Assembly (NCBI GenBank): GCA_027013225.1
Contig: JALUXU010000015.1
Span: 1-64,000 of the forward strand
Direction of reading: 5' to 3'
Length of the DNA stretch: 64,000 bases
Source of the DNA: Acidihalobacter sp.
GTDB taxonomy: Bacteria; Pseudomonadota; Gammaproteobacteria; DSM-5130; Acidihalobacteraceae
The position numbers and the translations under genes were made by a program. Under the pieces are notes generated by a model, which saw only the letters and a list, made by a program, of their open reading frames with translations, did not search any database and was not told where the DNA came from. Shown piece after piece: positions 40,109-48,478 of the stretch. Position 1 is the first letter of the stretch; each line of letters opens with the position of its first letter.

Positions 40109-40200
40109 TCTGCGGGCGGCGTACGCCCGCTATTGGGTCGCTCCTGGTCGCGGGAGCGGATCGGCCGCAGCGATGCGGCTTTTGTCATTGGAGTAAAATT
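40109..40200 (+). promoter_or_regulatory. rplY leader with three consecutive hairpins
   Basis: Between prs and rplY lie three perfect stems: GCGGGCG/CGCCCGC (40112-40130), CGCTCC/GGAGCG (40139-40158) and GCCGCA/TGCGGC with a GCGA tetraloop (40164-40179) followed by TTTT at 40180-40183. The last resembles a short intrinsic terminator placed just before the TTGGAG ribosome-binding site of rplY. It may end the prs transcript, attenuate rplY, or both. Confidence 0.5.
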
Positions 40201-40851
40201 ATGGAAAACGTATTTCAAATCATTGCCGAAAAACGCGACGATGAAGGGAAAGGTGCGAGCCGCCGCCTGCGTCGCGCCGGCCGAGTGCCCGGCATCCTCT
40301 ACGGCGGCGAAGGCGAGCCCGTGTCGATCAGCGTGGATGCCAACCGGTTCGCCCAGCAAATCCAAAACGAAGCTTTCTTCTCGCGCGTTCTGGAAGTCAA
40401 GATAGGCAACCAGAAGGAAAGGGCCATTGTTCGTGATCTGCAGCGCCATCCAGCGCGTCCAGTAATCCTGCATTTCGATCTGCAGCGGGTAGTGGCTGGC
40501 GAGGAAATCACCATGAGCGTGCCCCTGCATTTCATCAATGAAGAAACGGCTCCTGGCGTGAAGTTGGGCGGCGGAGTCGTCGTGCATTTCATGGTCGACA
40601 TCGAGATCAAATGTTTGCCCAAGGATTTGCCAGAAGCCATCGAAGTCGACCTTGGACAGTTGCGACTCGGTGAGTCCATTCACTTGTCGGAACTGAAGTT
40701 GCCTGCCGGAGTGAAATTGGCTGAGGAGATTGAAGACGAAGAAAATGATCAACCTGTGGTCGGCATCGAATCACCGCGAGCGGAACGCGCTGAAGAAGAG
40801 TCTGCCGAGGGTGCGGAGGGTGCTGAGGGCGAGGAAAAAAGCTCTGAGTGA
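40201..40851 (+). CDS. rplY: 50S ribosomal protein L25 (general stress protein Ctc)
   Basis: L25 binds 5S rRNA. This is the long Ctc form: an N-terminal L25 domain (about 1-95; GKGASRRLRRAGRVPGILYG) and a C-terminal TL5-like beta domain (about 100-190), then an acidic tail EEESAEGAEGAEGEEKSSE. The 216-residue length fits the two-domain family. The ATG at 40201 follows TTGGAG. It sits in the normal prs-rplY-pth-ychF order. Confidence 0.95.
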   Translation: MENVFQIIAEKRDDEGKGASRRLRRAGRVPGILYGGEGEPVSISVDANRFAQQIQNEAFFSRVLEVKIGNQKERAIVRDLQRHPARPVILHFDLQRVVAGEEITMSVPLHFINEETAPGVKLGGGVVVHFMVDIEIKCLPKDLPEAIEVDLGQLRLGESIHLSELKLPAGVKLAEEIEDEENDQPVVGIESPRAERAEEESAEGAEGAEGEEKSSE

Positions 40852-41033
40852 GCATGTCGCTCGGTCGGCATAAAGGCGCGTATCATCCGCGCCCTCGTCA
40901 TTTCGCGATTCCCTGAACACGGCGGGCCTCCAATAGCCTGTGGTGTTCAGGAAGAATCCACTGCGGCGAAGGGATCGGTCTTAAAGTCCTGCCCGCTTCA
41001 CTATAATCCTTGATTACGACAAGCTACTAAACC
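40852..41033 (+). promoter_or_regulatory. rplY-pth spacer: hairpins and a pth promoter element
   Basis: GGCGCG/CGCGCC (40875-40893) and CCTGAACAC/GTGTTCAGG (40912-40920 and 40943-40951) are perfect inverted repeats after rplY, without T-runs. A perfect -10 element TATAAT at 41002-41007 lies 27 bp before pth, although no good -35 is seen at 16-18 bp spacing. The spacer probably ends the rplY transcript and restarts transcription for pth-ychF. Confidence 0.4.
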
Positions 41034-41612
41034 ATGGGTAAGCCTTTGCGCTTGATCGTCGGGCTGGGTAACCCTGGCGAAAAATATGACAGAACCCGGC
41101 ACAATGCCGGGTTCTGGCTACTCGAACGCCTGGCTCGGCGCTATTGTGGGCAGTGGCGTGAGGAAAAGCGCTTTCATGGGCAGGCCGCCCGTATCGATAT
41201 TGATGGGCGCGACGTCTATCTGCTAAAGCCCTCGACCTTCATGAACAGGAGCGGGTTATCCGTAGCCGCGATGGCAAGCTATTACAAGATTGCTCCAGCT
41301 GAGCTGGCGATTGCGCATGACGAGATCGACCTTCCGCCGGGGGGCGTGCGTTTCAAGTTTGGCGGAGGGCACGGCGGCCATAATGGCTTGCGCGACATTT
41401 TCGCCCATTTGGGCCGGGACTTCTGGCGGATACGGATCGGCGTTGGCCACCCTGGGCATCGCGATCAGGTGATCGCATATGTTCTCGACCGCCCGCCTGC
41501 CGAGGAGCAGATACGCATTGACGAGGCCATTGATCGTGCCCTGGATTGCCTGCCTTTTCTGGTGGCCGGTGACAGTGAGCGCGCCATGCAGGCGTTGCAT
41601 TCCAACAAATAG
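41034..41612 (+). CDS. pth: Peptidyl-tRNA hydrolase
   Basis: Pth releases peptides from prematurely dropped peptidyl-tRNA. The 192-residue protein has LIVGLGNPGEKYDRTRHNAGF with the catalytic His, KPSTFMNRSGLSVAAM, HDEIDLPPGGVRFKFGGGHGG and RIRIGVGHPGH, all conserved Pth elements. It is followed 15 bp later by ychF, as in most proteobacteria. Confidence 0.97.
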   Translation: MGKPLRLIVGLGNPGEKYDRTRHNAGFWLLERLARRYCGQWREEKRFHGQAARIDIDGRDVYLLKPSTFMNRSGLSVAAMASYYKIAPAELAIAHDEIDLPPGGVRFKFGGGHGGHNGLRDIFAHLGRDFWRIRIGVGHPGHRDQVIAYVLDRPPAEEQIRIDEAIDRALDCLPFLVAGDSERAMQALHSNK

Positions 41613-41627
41613 TGAGGCTGGACCAAT

Positions 41628-42719
41628 ATGGGTTTTAAGTGCGGTATCGTTGGGCTGCCGAATGTCGGCAAGTCGACTCTTTTCAATGCGCTTACAAAGG
41701 CTGGAATCCAAGCCGAAAACTACCCTTTCTGCACCATAGATCCAAATGTGGGCGTTGTACCGGTGCCTGATCCGCGGCTCGATGCCTTGGCGAAGATCGT
41801 ACAGCCCGAACGCGTCTTGCCAACCACGATGGAGTTCGTCGATATTGCCGGACTGGTCGCAGGTGCTTCCAAAGGGGAGGGGCTTGGTAACCAGTTCCTT
41901 GCCCACATCCGGGAAACGGACGCCATTGCCCAGGTGGTTCGCTGTTTCGACAATGACGACGTCATTCACGTGGCGGGTCGGGTCGATCCGCTGGCCGACA
42001 TCGAGGTAATCAATACCGAATTGATTCTTGCGGATATGGAAACGGTAGACAAGGCTGTTAAGCGCCTTGCTCGCATGGCCAAGTCCGGCGACAAGGAAGC
42101 CGTGGAACTCATGGGGTTGTGCGAGAAACTGCAATCGCATCTCGATAGTGGCCAGCCGGTGAGATCAATGGCCATGGATGAGGAACAGCACCGCCTTTTG
42201 CGCAGCTTGCACCTGATCACGCAAAAGCCCGCCTTGTATATCGCCAATGTCAACGAAGACGGTTTCGATACCAATCCGTATCTCGATGAGGTGCGCAGAT
42301 ACGCCGCGGCCGAGGGTGCGCAAGTCGTTCCAGTATGCGCTGCGATTGAAGCCGAAATCGCGCAATTGGATGAGGCTGACAAAGGCGCATTTCTTGAGGA
42401 GATGGGCTTGAGCGAACCGGGATTGGATCGCGTGATCCGCGCCGGCTACCAACTGCTCGGATTGCAGACTTTCTTCACTGCGGGAGTGAAAGAAGTCCGT
42501 GCCTGGACGGTGCCTCGTGGCGCCACCGCCCCGCAGGGAGCGGGACGCATTCATACCGATTTCGAAAAAGGCTTCATCCGCGCTGAAGTCATCGCCTATG
42601 AGGATTTCATTGCTTATGGCGGTGAGCAAGGCGCCAAAGACGCCGGCAAATGGCGTTTGGAAGGCAAGGACTATGTCTTGCAAGAAGGGGATGTTGTCCA
42701 CTTCAGATTCAATGTCTGA
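41628..42719 (+). CDS. ychF: Redox-regulated ribosome-associated ATPase YchF
   Basis: YchF (Ola1 family) is a TRAFAC-class P-loop protein that prefers ATP and influences stress responses and translation. The 363-residue protein has the G1 motif [18 protein letters not shown], the switch segment [20 protein letters not shown], a coiled-coil insert, and a C-terminal TGS domain ending [11 protein letters not shown]. Length and order behind pth are standard. Confidence 0.97.
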   Translation: MGFKCGIVGLPNVGKSTLFNALTKAGIQAENYPFCTIDPNVGVVPVPDPRLDALAKIVQPERVLPTTMEFVDIAGLVAGASKGEGLGNQFLAHIRETDAIAQVVRCFDNDDVIHVAGRVDPLADIEVINTELILADMETVDKAVKRLARMAKSGDKEAVELMGLCEKLQSHLDSGQPVRSMAMDEEQHRLLRSLHLITQKPALYIANVNEDGFDTNPYLDEVRRYAAAEGAQVVPVCAAIEAEIAQLDEADKGAFLEEMGLSEPGLDRVIRAGYQLLGLQTFFTAGVKEVRAWTVPRGATAPQGAGRIHTDFEKGFIRAEVIAYEDFIAYGGEQGAKDAGKWRLEGKDYVLQEGDVVHFRFNV

Positions 42720-42761
42720 CAACCGCCAAGTCAGGGCGCAAGGGCGTTGTATGAGCGATCG

Positions 42762-43799
42762 TCAACGCGCGGCCAGTTTCCAATGCAGAGTGTGTCCGGC
42801 CATCAAGGGCACCAGTTGCCCACCATTGGGCAAATCGATTTTCAAAGGCACAGTCCATGGCTCCCGCACAAGAGTGACCTTGGATTTGTTGCGCGCCAAA
42901 CCATAGAAGTCGGCGCCGAAATGACCGGCGAAGGCCTCCAGCCGATCTAGCGCATCGAGTTGATCGAAGGCTTCTGCATAGAGCTCCAGCGCAAAAGGCG
43001 CACTATAGACCCCAGCGCAACCGCAGCTGGCTTCCTTGCGTTGTCTTTCATGAGGCGCCGAATCACTGCCAAGAAAGAATTTGCTTGAACCAGAAATGGC
43101 GGCACGACGAAGCGCCTCTTGATGACGTCGTCGTTTGAGCACCGGCAGGCAGTAGTGGTGCGGCCTGATTCCCCCGGCCAACATGTCGTTGCGATTGAGT
43201 AGCAGATGCTGTGGGGTGATGGTCGCGGCGAGCGTCGGCGGGCCGTCGTTTACGAATTCAACGGCTTCCTCGGTGCTTATGTGCTCAAGCACAATTTTGA
43301 GCTCAGGAAAGGCGGCAATGATCGGTCGCAAGTGACGTTCGATGAAAAACGCTTCGCGGTCGAAAATATCCACCTCGGGATCGGTCGCTTCGCCGTGAAC
43401 AAGGAGCAAAAGCCCCTCCGCCTGCATGGCCTCGAACACCGGATACAGCGCCTCGAGATCGCCCACCCCCGCCTCGGAATTGGTGGTGGCTCCCGCGGGA
43501 TAGAGCTTTGCGGCAAGAATGCCAAGCCGTTGGGCTTCTTGAATGCGCGCGCTCGTGGTGGCCTCGGTCAGATACAAGCTCATCAGGGGTTCAAATTCGA
43601 CATCGGGCGGGAGCGCTTTTCGCAATCGATCCATGTATTCCAGCGCTTCCTGGGGCGTTCTCACAGGCGGGGACAGATTGGGCATGGCGATGGCCCGCCC
43701 GAAAGCACGCGCAGTCGCCGGAACCGTTTCCGCGAGCATCGGCCCGTCACGAAAATGGACATGAAAATCGTCGGGCAACGTCAAGGTTAGGGTTTGCAT
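42762..43799 (-). CDS. pyrC: Dihydroorotase (class II)
   Basis: PyrC closes carbamoyl-aspartate to dihydroorotate in pyrimidine synthesis. The 345-residue amidohydrolase has the metal-binding DFHVHFRDG, the carboxylated lysine in LAAKLYPAGATTNSEAG, further ligands in LVHGE and LEHIST, and a late Asp in FLGSDSAPHERQRKEA. It converges on ychF with a 42-bp gap and diverges from the hemerythrin gene. Confidence 0.96.
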   Translation of the reverse strand: MQTLTLTLPDDFHVHFRDGPMLAETVPATARAFGRAIAMPNLSPPVRTPQEALEYMDRLRKALPPDVEFEPLMSLYLTEATTSARIQEAQRLGILAAKLYPAGATTNSEAGVGDLEALYPVFEAMQAEGLLLLVHGEATDPEVDIFDREAFFIERHLRPIIAAFPELKIVLEHISTEEAVEFVNDGPPTLAATITPQHLLLNRNDMLAGGIRPHHYCLPVLKRRRHQEALRRAAISGSSKFFLGSDSAPHERQRKEASCGCAGVYSAPFALELYAEAFDQLDALDRLEAFAGHFGADFYGLARNKSKVTLVREPWTVPLKIDLPNGGQLVPLMAGHTLHWKLAAR

Positions 43800-43948
43800 A
43801 AAGACTCCGTGAAAACGTGGTGAGGAAAGTCAAAACTTACCGGAAGGCGCATTTTTCCATTCCAATGTACACTATTGTGGTCTGTCAACTTTCAGTAAGT
43901 AGAGCCAGACGGATTCCAGCCAAAGCCATTCGTTAAGAGGGCGATTCA

Positions 43949-44662
43949 ATGTCTGATTATCTGATTGATGTTGCCGAACGGGGCAATCTGACCGAGTACA
44001 GTTACGTGCTCTCCAAGGTGCGCGATCTTCAGCGTGGCGAAGAGGTTGTTCTTCTTACCCAGGAAGACCCTCGCTTGTTGATGGATGCGGTGACGCTGGA
44101 GCTGCGTAATGCCATCTACTGGGACGTGCTTGAATCCGGCCCTGAATACTGGCGGGTACGCATCCGCAGGCGGGAAGACGTGGAGGCCAGCGATCTTGTG
44201 GATCTTCTGACGCGAGATCACGTCCGTATCGATCGTCTCTTCGCCACCGCCTTGCATCACACCAATGCAGGTGACATGGAAGCCGCATTACCTGTTTTCG
44301 GCGAATACGCCAAACGGCTGCGCATGCATGTGGAAGCCGAGAACGAAATTGTGGTGCCGGTACTTGACTTGCCGCGCTCAGCGCGGGGAGACGACCCCAC
44401 ATCCATCATGCTGCGCGAGCACGATGAAATCGTAGAACATACAGTGATGATCGAGGAGATGGTTGCCGAAGGCATGGATGACGCGGGCATGATCGCGCCC
44501 TTTTTCGCCATCATTTCCGCCCAACTCGCCAAGCATGAATGGCGGGAAGAGAACAATCTGTTTCCACACTGGATGGCGATCCTGAAAAAGGACAACTCAC
44601 TGGCCAACGAGCTGTTTCCCAAGGTGCGCCGTCTGGTTGTTTTCGACCCCGTGCATAAATGA
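43949..44662 (+). CDS. DUF2249-like/hemerythrin HHE-domain protein
   Basis: The 237-residue protein joins two parts. Residues about 1-75 (RGEEVVLLTQEDPRLLMDAV, SGPEYWRVRIRRRED) look like the small alpha/beta DUF2249/SirA-like fold. Residues about 82-225 form a four-helix hemerythrin-like bundle with candidate di-iron ligands in LLTRDHVRIDRLF, LRMHVEAENEIVVPVLD, MLREHDEIVEH and LAKHEWREENNLFPHW. Such proteins bind O2 or NO or take part in iron-sulfur repair (compare YtfE/RIC). Its stop abuts that of the converging truncated haemoglobin gene, suggesting a shared theme of diatomic-gas handling. Confidence 0.8.
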   Translation: MSDYLIDVAERGNLTEYSYVLSKVRDLQRGEEVVLLTQEDPRLLMDAVTLELRNAIYWDVLESGPEYWRVRIRRREDVEASDLVDLLTRDHVRIDRLFATALHHTNAGDMEAALPVFGEYAKRLRMHVEAENEIVVPVLDLPRSARGDDPTSIMLREHDEIVEHTVMIEEMVAEGMDDAGMIAPFFAIISAQLAKHEWREENNLFPHWMAILKKDNSLANELFPKVRRLVVFDPVHK

Positions 44663-45064
44663 TCATTCAGGCTGATTGCGCATGTGATCGGCCAAGCCGT
44701 CGATCGCAGTGCGAATGGCGGCCCGCAGTTCAGTGTCGATTTCCTGTTCTTCAAGCGCCTGATGCATGCACATCAACCATTGATCTCGCTCACGCACACC
44801 AATGGCAAACGGTAAATGGCGCCGCCTCAGCATAGGGTGCCCATATTCCTCTACATAGAGCTGTGGCCCGCCCAGCCAGCCGGAAAGAAATTTGAACAAC
44901 TTTTCTTCCGAGCCGCGCAAATTCTGCGGATGAATCTTGCGTGTTTCCCAGACCTCAGGCATTTCGTCCATCAGTTCATAGAAACGCCTGACCAGCTTGC
45001 GCACAGCGGGCGCGCCGCCCATGAGTTCGTAAGGCGTGGGACGTGTCGTCTGTGTGGCTTCCAT
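44663..45064 (-). CDS. Group 2 truncated haemoglobin
   Basis: The 133-residue protein is a 2-over-2 globin of group II (TrHbO). It has PYELMGGAPAVRKLVRRFY with Tyr B10, the long pre-F segment LFKFLSGWLGGPQLYVEEYG, proximal His in RRRHLPFAIG and the group-specific Trp G8 in RDQWLMCMH. Members bind O2 or NO and often act in redox or NO defence. AGGAG nine bases upstream supports ATG 45064 rather than TTG 45070. It converges with zero gap on the hemerythrin gene, and a MITE-like element lies just upstream of its start. Confidence 0.92.
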   Translation of the reverse strand: MEATQTTRPTPYELMGGAPAVRKLVRRFYELMDEMPEVWETRKIHPQNLRGSEEKLFKFLSGWLGGPQLYVEEYGHPMLRRRHLPFAIGVRERDQWLMCMHQALEEQEIDTELRAAIRTAIDGLADHMRNQPE

Positions 45065-45118
45065 GGGCAAGACTCCTCATCATTCCTGTTTATAACCAAA
45101 TTCTAATATAGAAAACCA

Positions 45119-45302
45119 TTTCTTTGTCCAGGGCCCTGTCATCTAAATTCGTAAGCCGTTGAAAAGTGGAGCGGGCGTCTGCTCGCAAAACGTCGGCGGC
45201 AAGGAGGCCGCCGTCGAGCCTACAGGGATGTATTTACGGCGTTTTTCCGGGCAGAACCCGCTCCGCCACCTGGGTTAGATGACGTGGTCCTGTTTCTTTG
45301 TC
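45119..45302. mobile_element. MITE-like element with target-site duplication
   Basis: Bases 45129-45292 (164 bp) are bounded by inverted repeats CAGGGCCCTGTCATCTAA (45129-45146) and TTAGATGACGTGGTCCTG (45275-45292), which pair at 15 of 18 positions. Both sides are flanked by an identical 10-mer TTTCTTTGTC (45119-45128, 45293-45302), the expected target duplication. Subterminal repeats GGAGCGGGCGTCTGC (45168-45182) and GCAGAACCCGCTCC (45251-45264) are inverted with one indel, and a central hairpin CGGCGGC/GCCGCCG spans 45194-45213. It has no coding capacity. It sits in the divergent promoter space between the truncated haemoglobin and LpxL-type genes. Confidence 0.85.
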
Positions 45303-45370
45303 ATCTTTTCCTTGTTCCATCGTTGTCAAAGTCAATATAATCGATGGCTTGTAAATTCACTTCACTTGCC

Positions 45371-46273
45371 ATGAGCGCCTTGTCGCATCCTCGCCATTGG
45401 CCGGCCTGGGCGGCTTTCGCTTTGCTTCGTGCCGGCACGTTTCTTCCCCTGCGCTGGCAACGGGCGATCGGTGTTGCCCTCGGCGAAGGTTTTCGCCTTT
45501 TGGGAAGACGGCGTGCGAAAATCGCCCGAATCAACATAGATCTGTGTTTTCCCGAGCTCGACGAACGTGCCCGTACGGCGCTGGTGCGCAGGCATTTCCA
45601 CGCCTTCGGCATCGGCCTTTTTGAGCTCGCATTCGGGTGGTGGGCTCCTCAAAGACGCGTTCGCCCTCTGGTGCAACTGAGCGGACTTGAGCACCTGCGC
45701 GCGGCCTTGGCCAAAGGCAAGGGGGTCATTTTGCTCTCGGCGCATTTCACCACGCTCGAAATAGGCGGACGTTTTCTCGCCCTTGATGCGGAAGGTTTGC
45801 CGCTCAAGGCCATGTATCGCCCCAGCGATAATCCACTTCTGGAATGGCTGATCCGCCGCAATCGTCAACGCCAATTCGGCGACCCCATTCCGCGCGATGA
45901 CATCCGTGCTTTGCTGCGTGCGCTAAAGCGTGGCGAAGCCGTGTGGTATGCCTCGGATCAGAATTTCGGTCACAAAGGAGGCGTATTTGCTCCTTTTTTC
46001 GGTATTCCGGCGGCGACCAACACAGCTGCCAGCCGTCTTGCGTCCATGACCGGCGCCGCGGTGGTTCCTTTTTTTACACGCCGCCTTCCCGATGGGCGCT
46101 ATGAACAAATCATCGCGCCGGCATTGGAGGATTTTCCCGGCGAGAGTCCCCGGGCAGATGCCACGCGCATCAACCGGATCATCGAGGACTGGGTCAGACA
46201 GGCGCCGGAACAGTACTTTTGGACCCACCGCCGCTTTAAGGATCGCCCTGGCGACGAGCCGCGTTTCTATTGA
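45371..46273 (+). CDS. Lipid A biosynthesis acyltransferase (LpxL/HtrB family)
   Basis: LpxL-type enzymes add a secondary acyl chain to Kdo-lipid A at the inner membrane. The protein (300 aa from ATG 45371, 309 from ATG 45344) has a hydrophobic N-terminus, the catalytic H-x4-E motif in ILLSAHFTTLEIGGRFLA, the segment AMYRPSDNPLLEWLIRRNR, and the conserved WYASDQNFGHKGGVFAPFFG and late EQYFWTHRRFKDRP. It heads a rightward group of envelope genes; its TGA overlaps the ATG of the WaaQ-like gene. The MITE-like element ends 78 bp upstream. Confidence 0.93.
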   Translation: MSALSHPRHWPAWAAFALLRAGTFLPLRWQRAIGVALGEGFRLLGRRRAKIARINIDLCFPELDERARTALVRRHFHAFGIGLFELAFGWWAPQRRVRPLVQLSGLEHLRAALAKGKGVILLSAHFTTLEIGGRFLALDAEGLPLKAMYRPSDNPLLEWLIRRNRQRQFGDPIPRDDIRALLRALKRGEAVWYASDQNFGHKGGVFAPFFGIPAATNTAASRLASMTGAAVVPFFTRRLPDGRYEQIIAPALEDFPGESPRADATRINRIIEDWVRQAPEQYFWTHRRFKDRPGDEPRFY

Positions 46274-47385
46274 TGAACATCCTGGTGATAAAATTCCGCA
46301 ACATCGGCGACGTGCTATTAACCGCGCCACTGATCAGCGCCTTGCGCCGTGGCGGTCATCGCGTTAGCGCCCTGGTGAAAGCGGGCACCGAGGCTGTGCT
46401 TGAAAATCATTCCGATCTCGATGCCCTGTTCGTCTATCCGCCACGGAACGCTGGTGAGGGTCGGTTCGCCTATCTGCGGCGCGAACTGGCCTTTTATCGC
46501 CACTTGAAAAAACATGCTTTCGATCTTGCCATCACCACCACCGAGGGCGACCGGGGAGTACTTGCCGCCTTTCTTTGTGGCGCAAAGCGCCGGCGTGGCC
46601 CCTTTACACCGGGAAAGGACAAAGCTTGGCGTTGCCGCCTGCTCACCGAAACCGTCTTGCCGGTGAGTGAGCGGCGTCATACCGTACTCCGCAATCTCGA
46701 TCTGGGCCAGCCAGAAGCTGCTCGCGGGCCGATAGCGGTCGATCTCGCCGTGGCCGAGTCCGATCTCAAGGAGGTTGGCCGCCTCCTGGCCGCCGAAGGC
46801 TATGATCCCGGCAAGCCGATGATTCATATACATCCTACTTCACGCTGGTTCTTCAAATGCTGGACCGACTCCGGGATGGCGAGCGTGATCGATCATTTTA
46901 TCGATCACGGTGTCCAGGTGTCGCTCAGTTGCGGTCCCGGCGAGCGCGAACGGGCCAAGCTCGATGCCATTCTCGGTTTGTGCCGGCATCGTCCCATGGA
47001 CCTCGGGGGACGCCTCACGCTCAAGCAGACCGCTGCCCTTTCCCGTCTGGCTTGTGTTTTTTTCGGCGTGGATACCGCTCCTATGCACATGGCCGCTGCG
47101 GTCGGCACGCCAGTGGTCGCCTTGTTCGGCCCATCGGGGGCGTTCGATTGGGGGCCGTGGCCAAACGGCTGGCAAGAAACGCAAAATCCATATCCACATC
47201 GCAACGGCTTGCAGATCGCAGGCCCCCATCAAGTGGTGCAACAAAACTGGGCATGCGCGCCTTGCGGACAAGACGGTTGCGAAGGAAGCAAGCGTTCGGC
47301 TTGCCTGGAACAAACCAAGGCCGAAGATGTCATCGCCACTATCTGGCGGGCCATGAAGGCTTCACACCAGGAAAAAGGCCGCTGA
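46273..47385 (+). CDS. waaQ: LPS heptosyltransferase III-like protein (WaaQ-like)
   Basis: The 370-residue GT9 protein begins NILVIKFRNIGDVLLTAPLI and has IHPTSRWFFKCWTDSGMA, the donor motif FGVDTAPMHMAAAVGTP and the cysteine-rich end WACAPCGQDGCEGSKRSACL. The last two are typical of WaaQ, which adds a branch heptose to heptose II. The ATG at 46273 shares a base with the acyltransferase stop (TGATG), and the stop does the same with the next gene. The name is by resemblance; heptose as donor is inferred. Confidence 0.85.
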   Translation: MNILVIKFRNIGDVLLTAPLISALRRGGHRVSALVKAGTEAVLENHSDLDALFVYPPRNAGEGRFAYLRRELAFYRHLKKHAFDLAITTTEGDRGVLAAFLCGAKRRRGPFTPGKDKAWRCRLLTETVLPVSERRHTVLRNLDLGQPEAARGPIAVDLAVAESDLKEVGRLLAAEGYDPGKPMIHIHPTSRWFFKCWTDSGMASVIDHFIDHGVQVSLSCGPGERERAKLDAILGLCRHRPMDLGGRLTLKQTAALSRLACVFFGVDTAPMHMAAAVGTPVVALFGPSGAFDWGPWPNGWQETQNPYPHRNGLQIAGPHQVVQQNWACAPCGQDGCEGSKRSACLEQTKAEDVIATIWRAMKASHQEKGR

Positions 47386-48476
47386 TGCGCATCCTGCACA
47401 CGGAATGGTCAGATGGGTGGGGTGGGCAAGAACGGCGCATCGTGAGCGAAATGCGCGGCATGCAAACGCGTGGTCATGAACTCATCCTCGTTACCCGCCC
47501 TGAGGCGCAGATCCGTGAAAAAGCCGAAGCGGCCGGCATAGAAACTCTCACCTTGCCGTTTCGCAATGCCGCGGATATGCTCAGTAGTTTTCGCCTGGCG
47601 AGGCTGGCGCGCCGCCGCCATGTCGATCTGATCAACACCCACAGCGGCGTTGACAGCTGGGTTGGAGGCTTGGCCGCGAGATTGAGCGCTACGCCGCTTG
47701 TGCGTACGCGACATCTGAATATTCCATTGAAGCGCCGGCCCAGCAATTTTGTCCACTATCTTCCTGCCCGCATCATCGCCTGTGGCGATGCGGTACGTGC
47801 GCGTTTGGTGGATGAATGCGGTTTTCCTGCAAGCCAGGTGGTCAGCATTCCTACCGGCATCGATTTTTCCACTTTCAAGCCTGTACGGGGGCGTACCGCC
47901 GTGCGCACGCAGGAGAATTGCGGGGAAAGCGACGAAATCGTGTTGATGGTCGGCGTAATCCGCGGAGTAAAGCGCCATCTCCTCGCCCTCGACGTCATTG
48001 CCCGGCTCGTCCCCGAGCGCCCTCGCCTGCGCTTATGGATTGCCGGAGACGGGCCGATGCGGGCGGAAGTAGAGGCCCGCGCGCGCCAACTCCGCCTCGA
48101 GGACAGTGTGCATTTCCTCGGCCACCGTGAAGACATTCCCGACCTCATGCAGGCCGCCGACGCACTGTTGCTGACTTCGCGTTCGGAAGGCGTGCCTCAG
48201 GTCATCACCCAGGCGCTCGGTCTCGGCCTGCCGGTGGTTTCCACTCGCGTCGGTAGCGTTTCTGAGCTCATAGACCATGAACGCACGGGCTTGCTCGCTC
48301 CACCCGAGGACGCCGATGCCCTAGCCCATGCGCTGGCGCGCCTGCTCGATGATCTGGCATGGGCGCGCCAACTCGCGGCGAACGGTCAGGCCCATGTGCG
48401 GGCGCACTACAGCCTCGAGGCGATGCTGGATGCAACCGAAAAAGTGTATGCTCAAGCGCTGGAGGAAAAGAGCTGA
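47385..48476 (+). CDS. Family 4 glycosyltransferase of the second LPS locus
   Basis: The 363-residue GT-B enzyme starts RILHTEWSDGWGGQERRIV, has LINTHSGVDSWVGGL and VVSIPTGIDFSTFKP in the acceptor half, and the donor-binding SRSEGVPQVITQALGLGLPVV with the E-x7-E-like spacing (E to Q substitution at the second position: EGVPQVITQ). It is tightly coupled to the WaaQ-like gene by TGATG. An open frame extending 5' through waaQ is a shadow. The sugar is unknown; LPS core is the likely acceptor. Confidence 0.84.
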   Translation: MRILHTEWSDGWGGQERRIVSEMRGMQTRGHELILVTRPEAQIREKAEAAGIETLTLPFRNAADMLSSFRLARLARRRHVDLINTHSGVDSWVGGLAARLSATPLVRTRHLNIPLKRRPSNFVHYLPARIIACGDAVRARLVDECGFPASQVVSIPTGIDFSTFKPVRGRTAVRTQENCGESDEIVLMVGVIRGVKRHLLALDVIARLVPERPRLRLWIAGDGPMRAEVEARARQLRLEDSVHFLGHREDIPDLMQAADALLLTSRSEGVPQVITQALGLGLPVVSTRVGSVSELIDHERTGLLAPPEDADALAHALARLLDDLAWARQLAANGQAHVRAHYSLEAMLDATEKVYAQALEEKS

Positions 48477-48478
48477 AA

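Noticed and set aside
43875-43888. FNR/Dnr-like TTGTGGTCTGTCAA upstream of the hemerythrin gene
   Set aside because: The outer TTG and CAA fit, but the inner positions differ from TTGAT-N4-ATCAA at three of the ten conserved places. It is too weak to annotate, though its position would suit oxygen or NO control.
46857-47384. Upstream extension of the GT4 gene at 47385
   Set aside because: It is a shadow of the WaaQ-like gene; the GT4 start RILHTEWSDGWGGQE follows the ATG at 47385.
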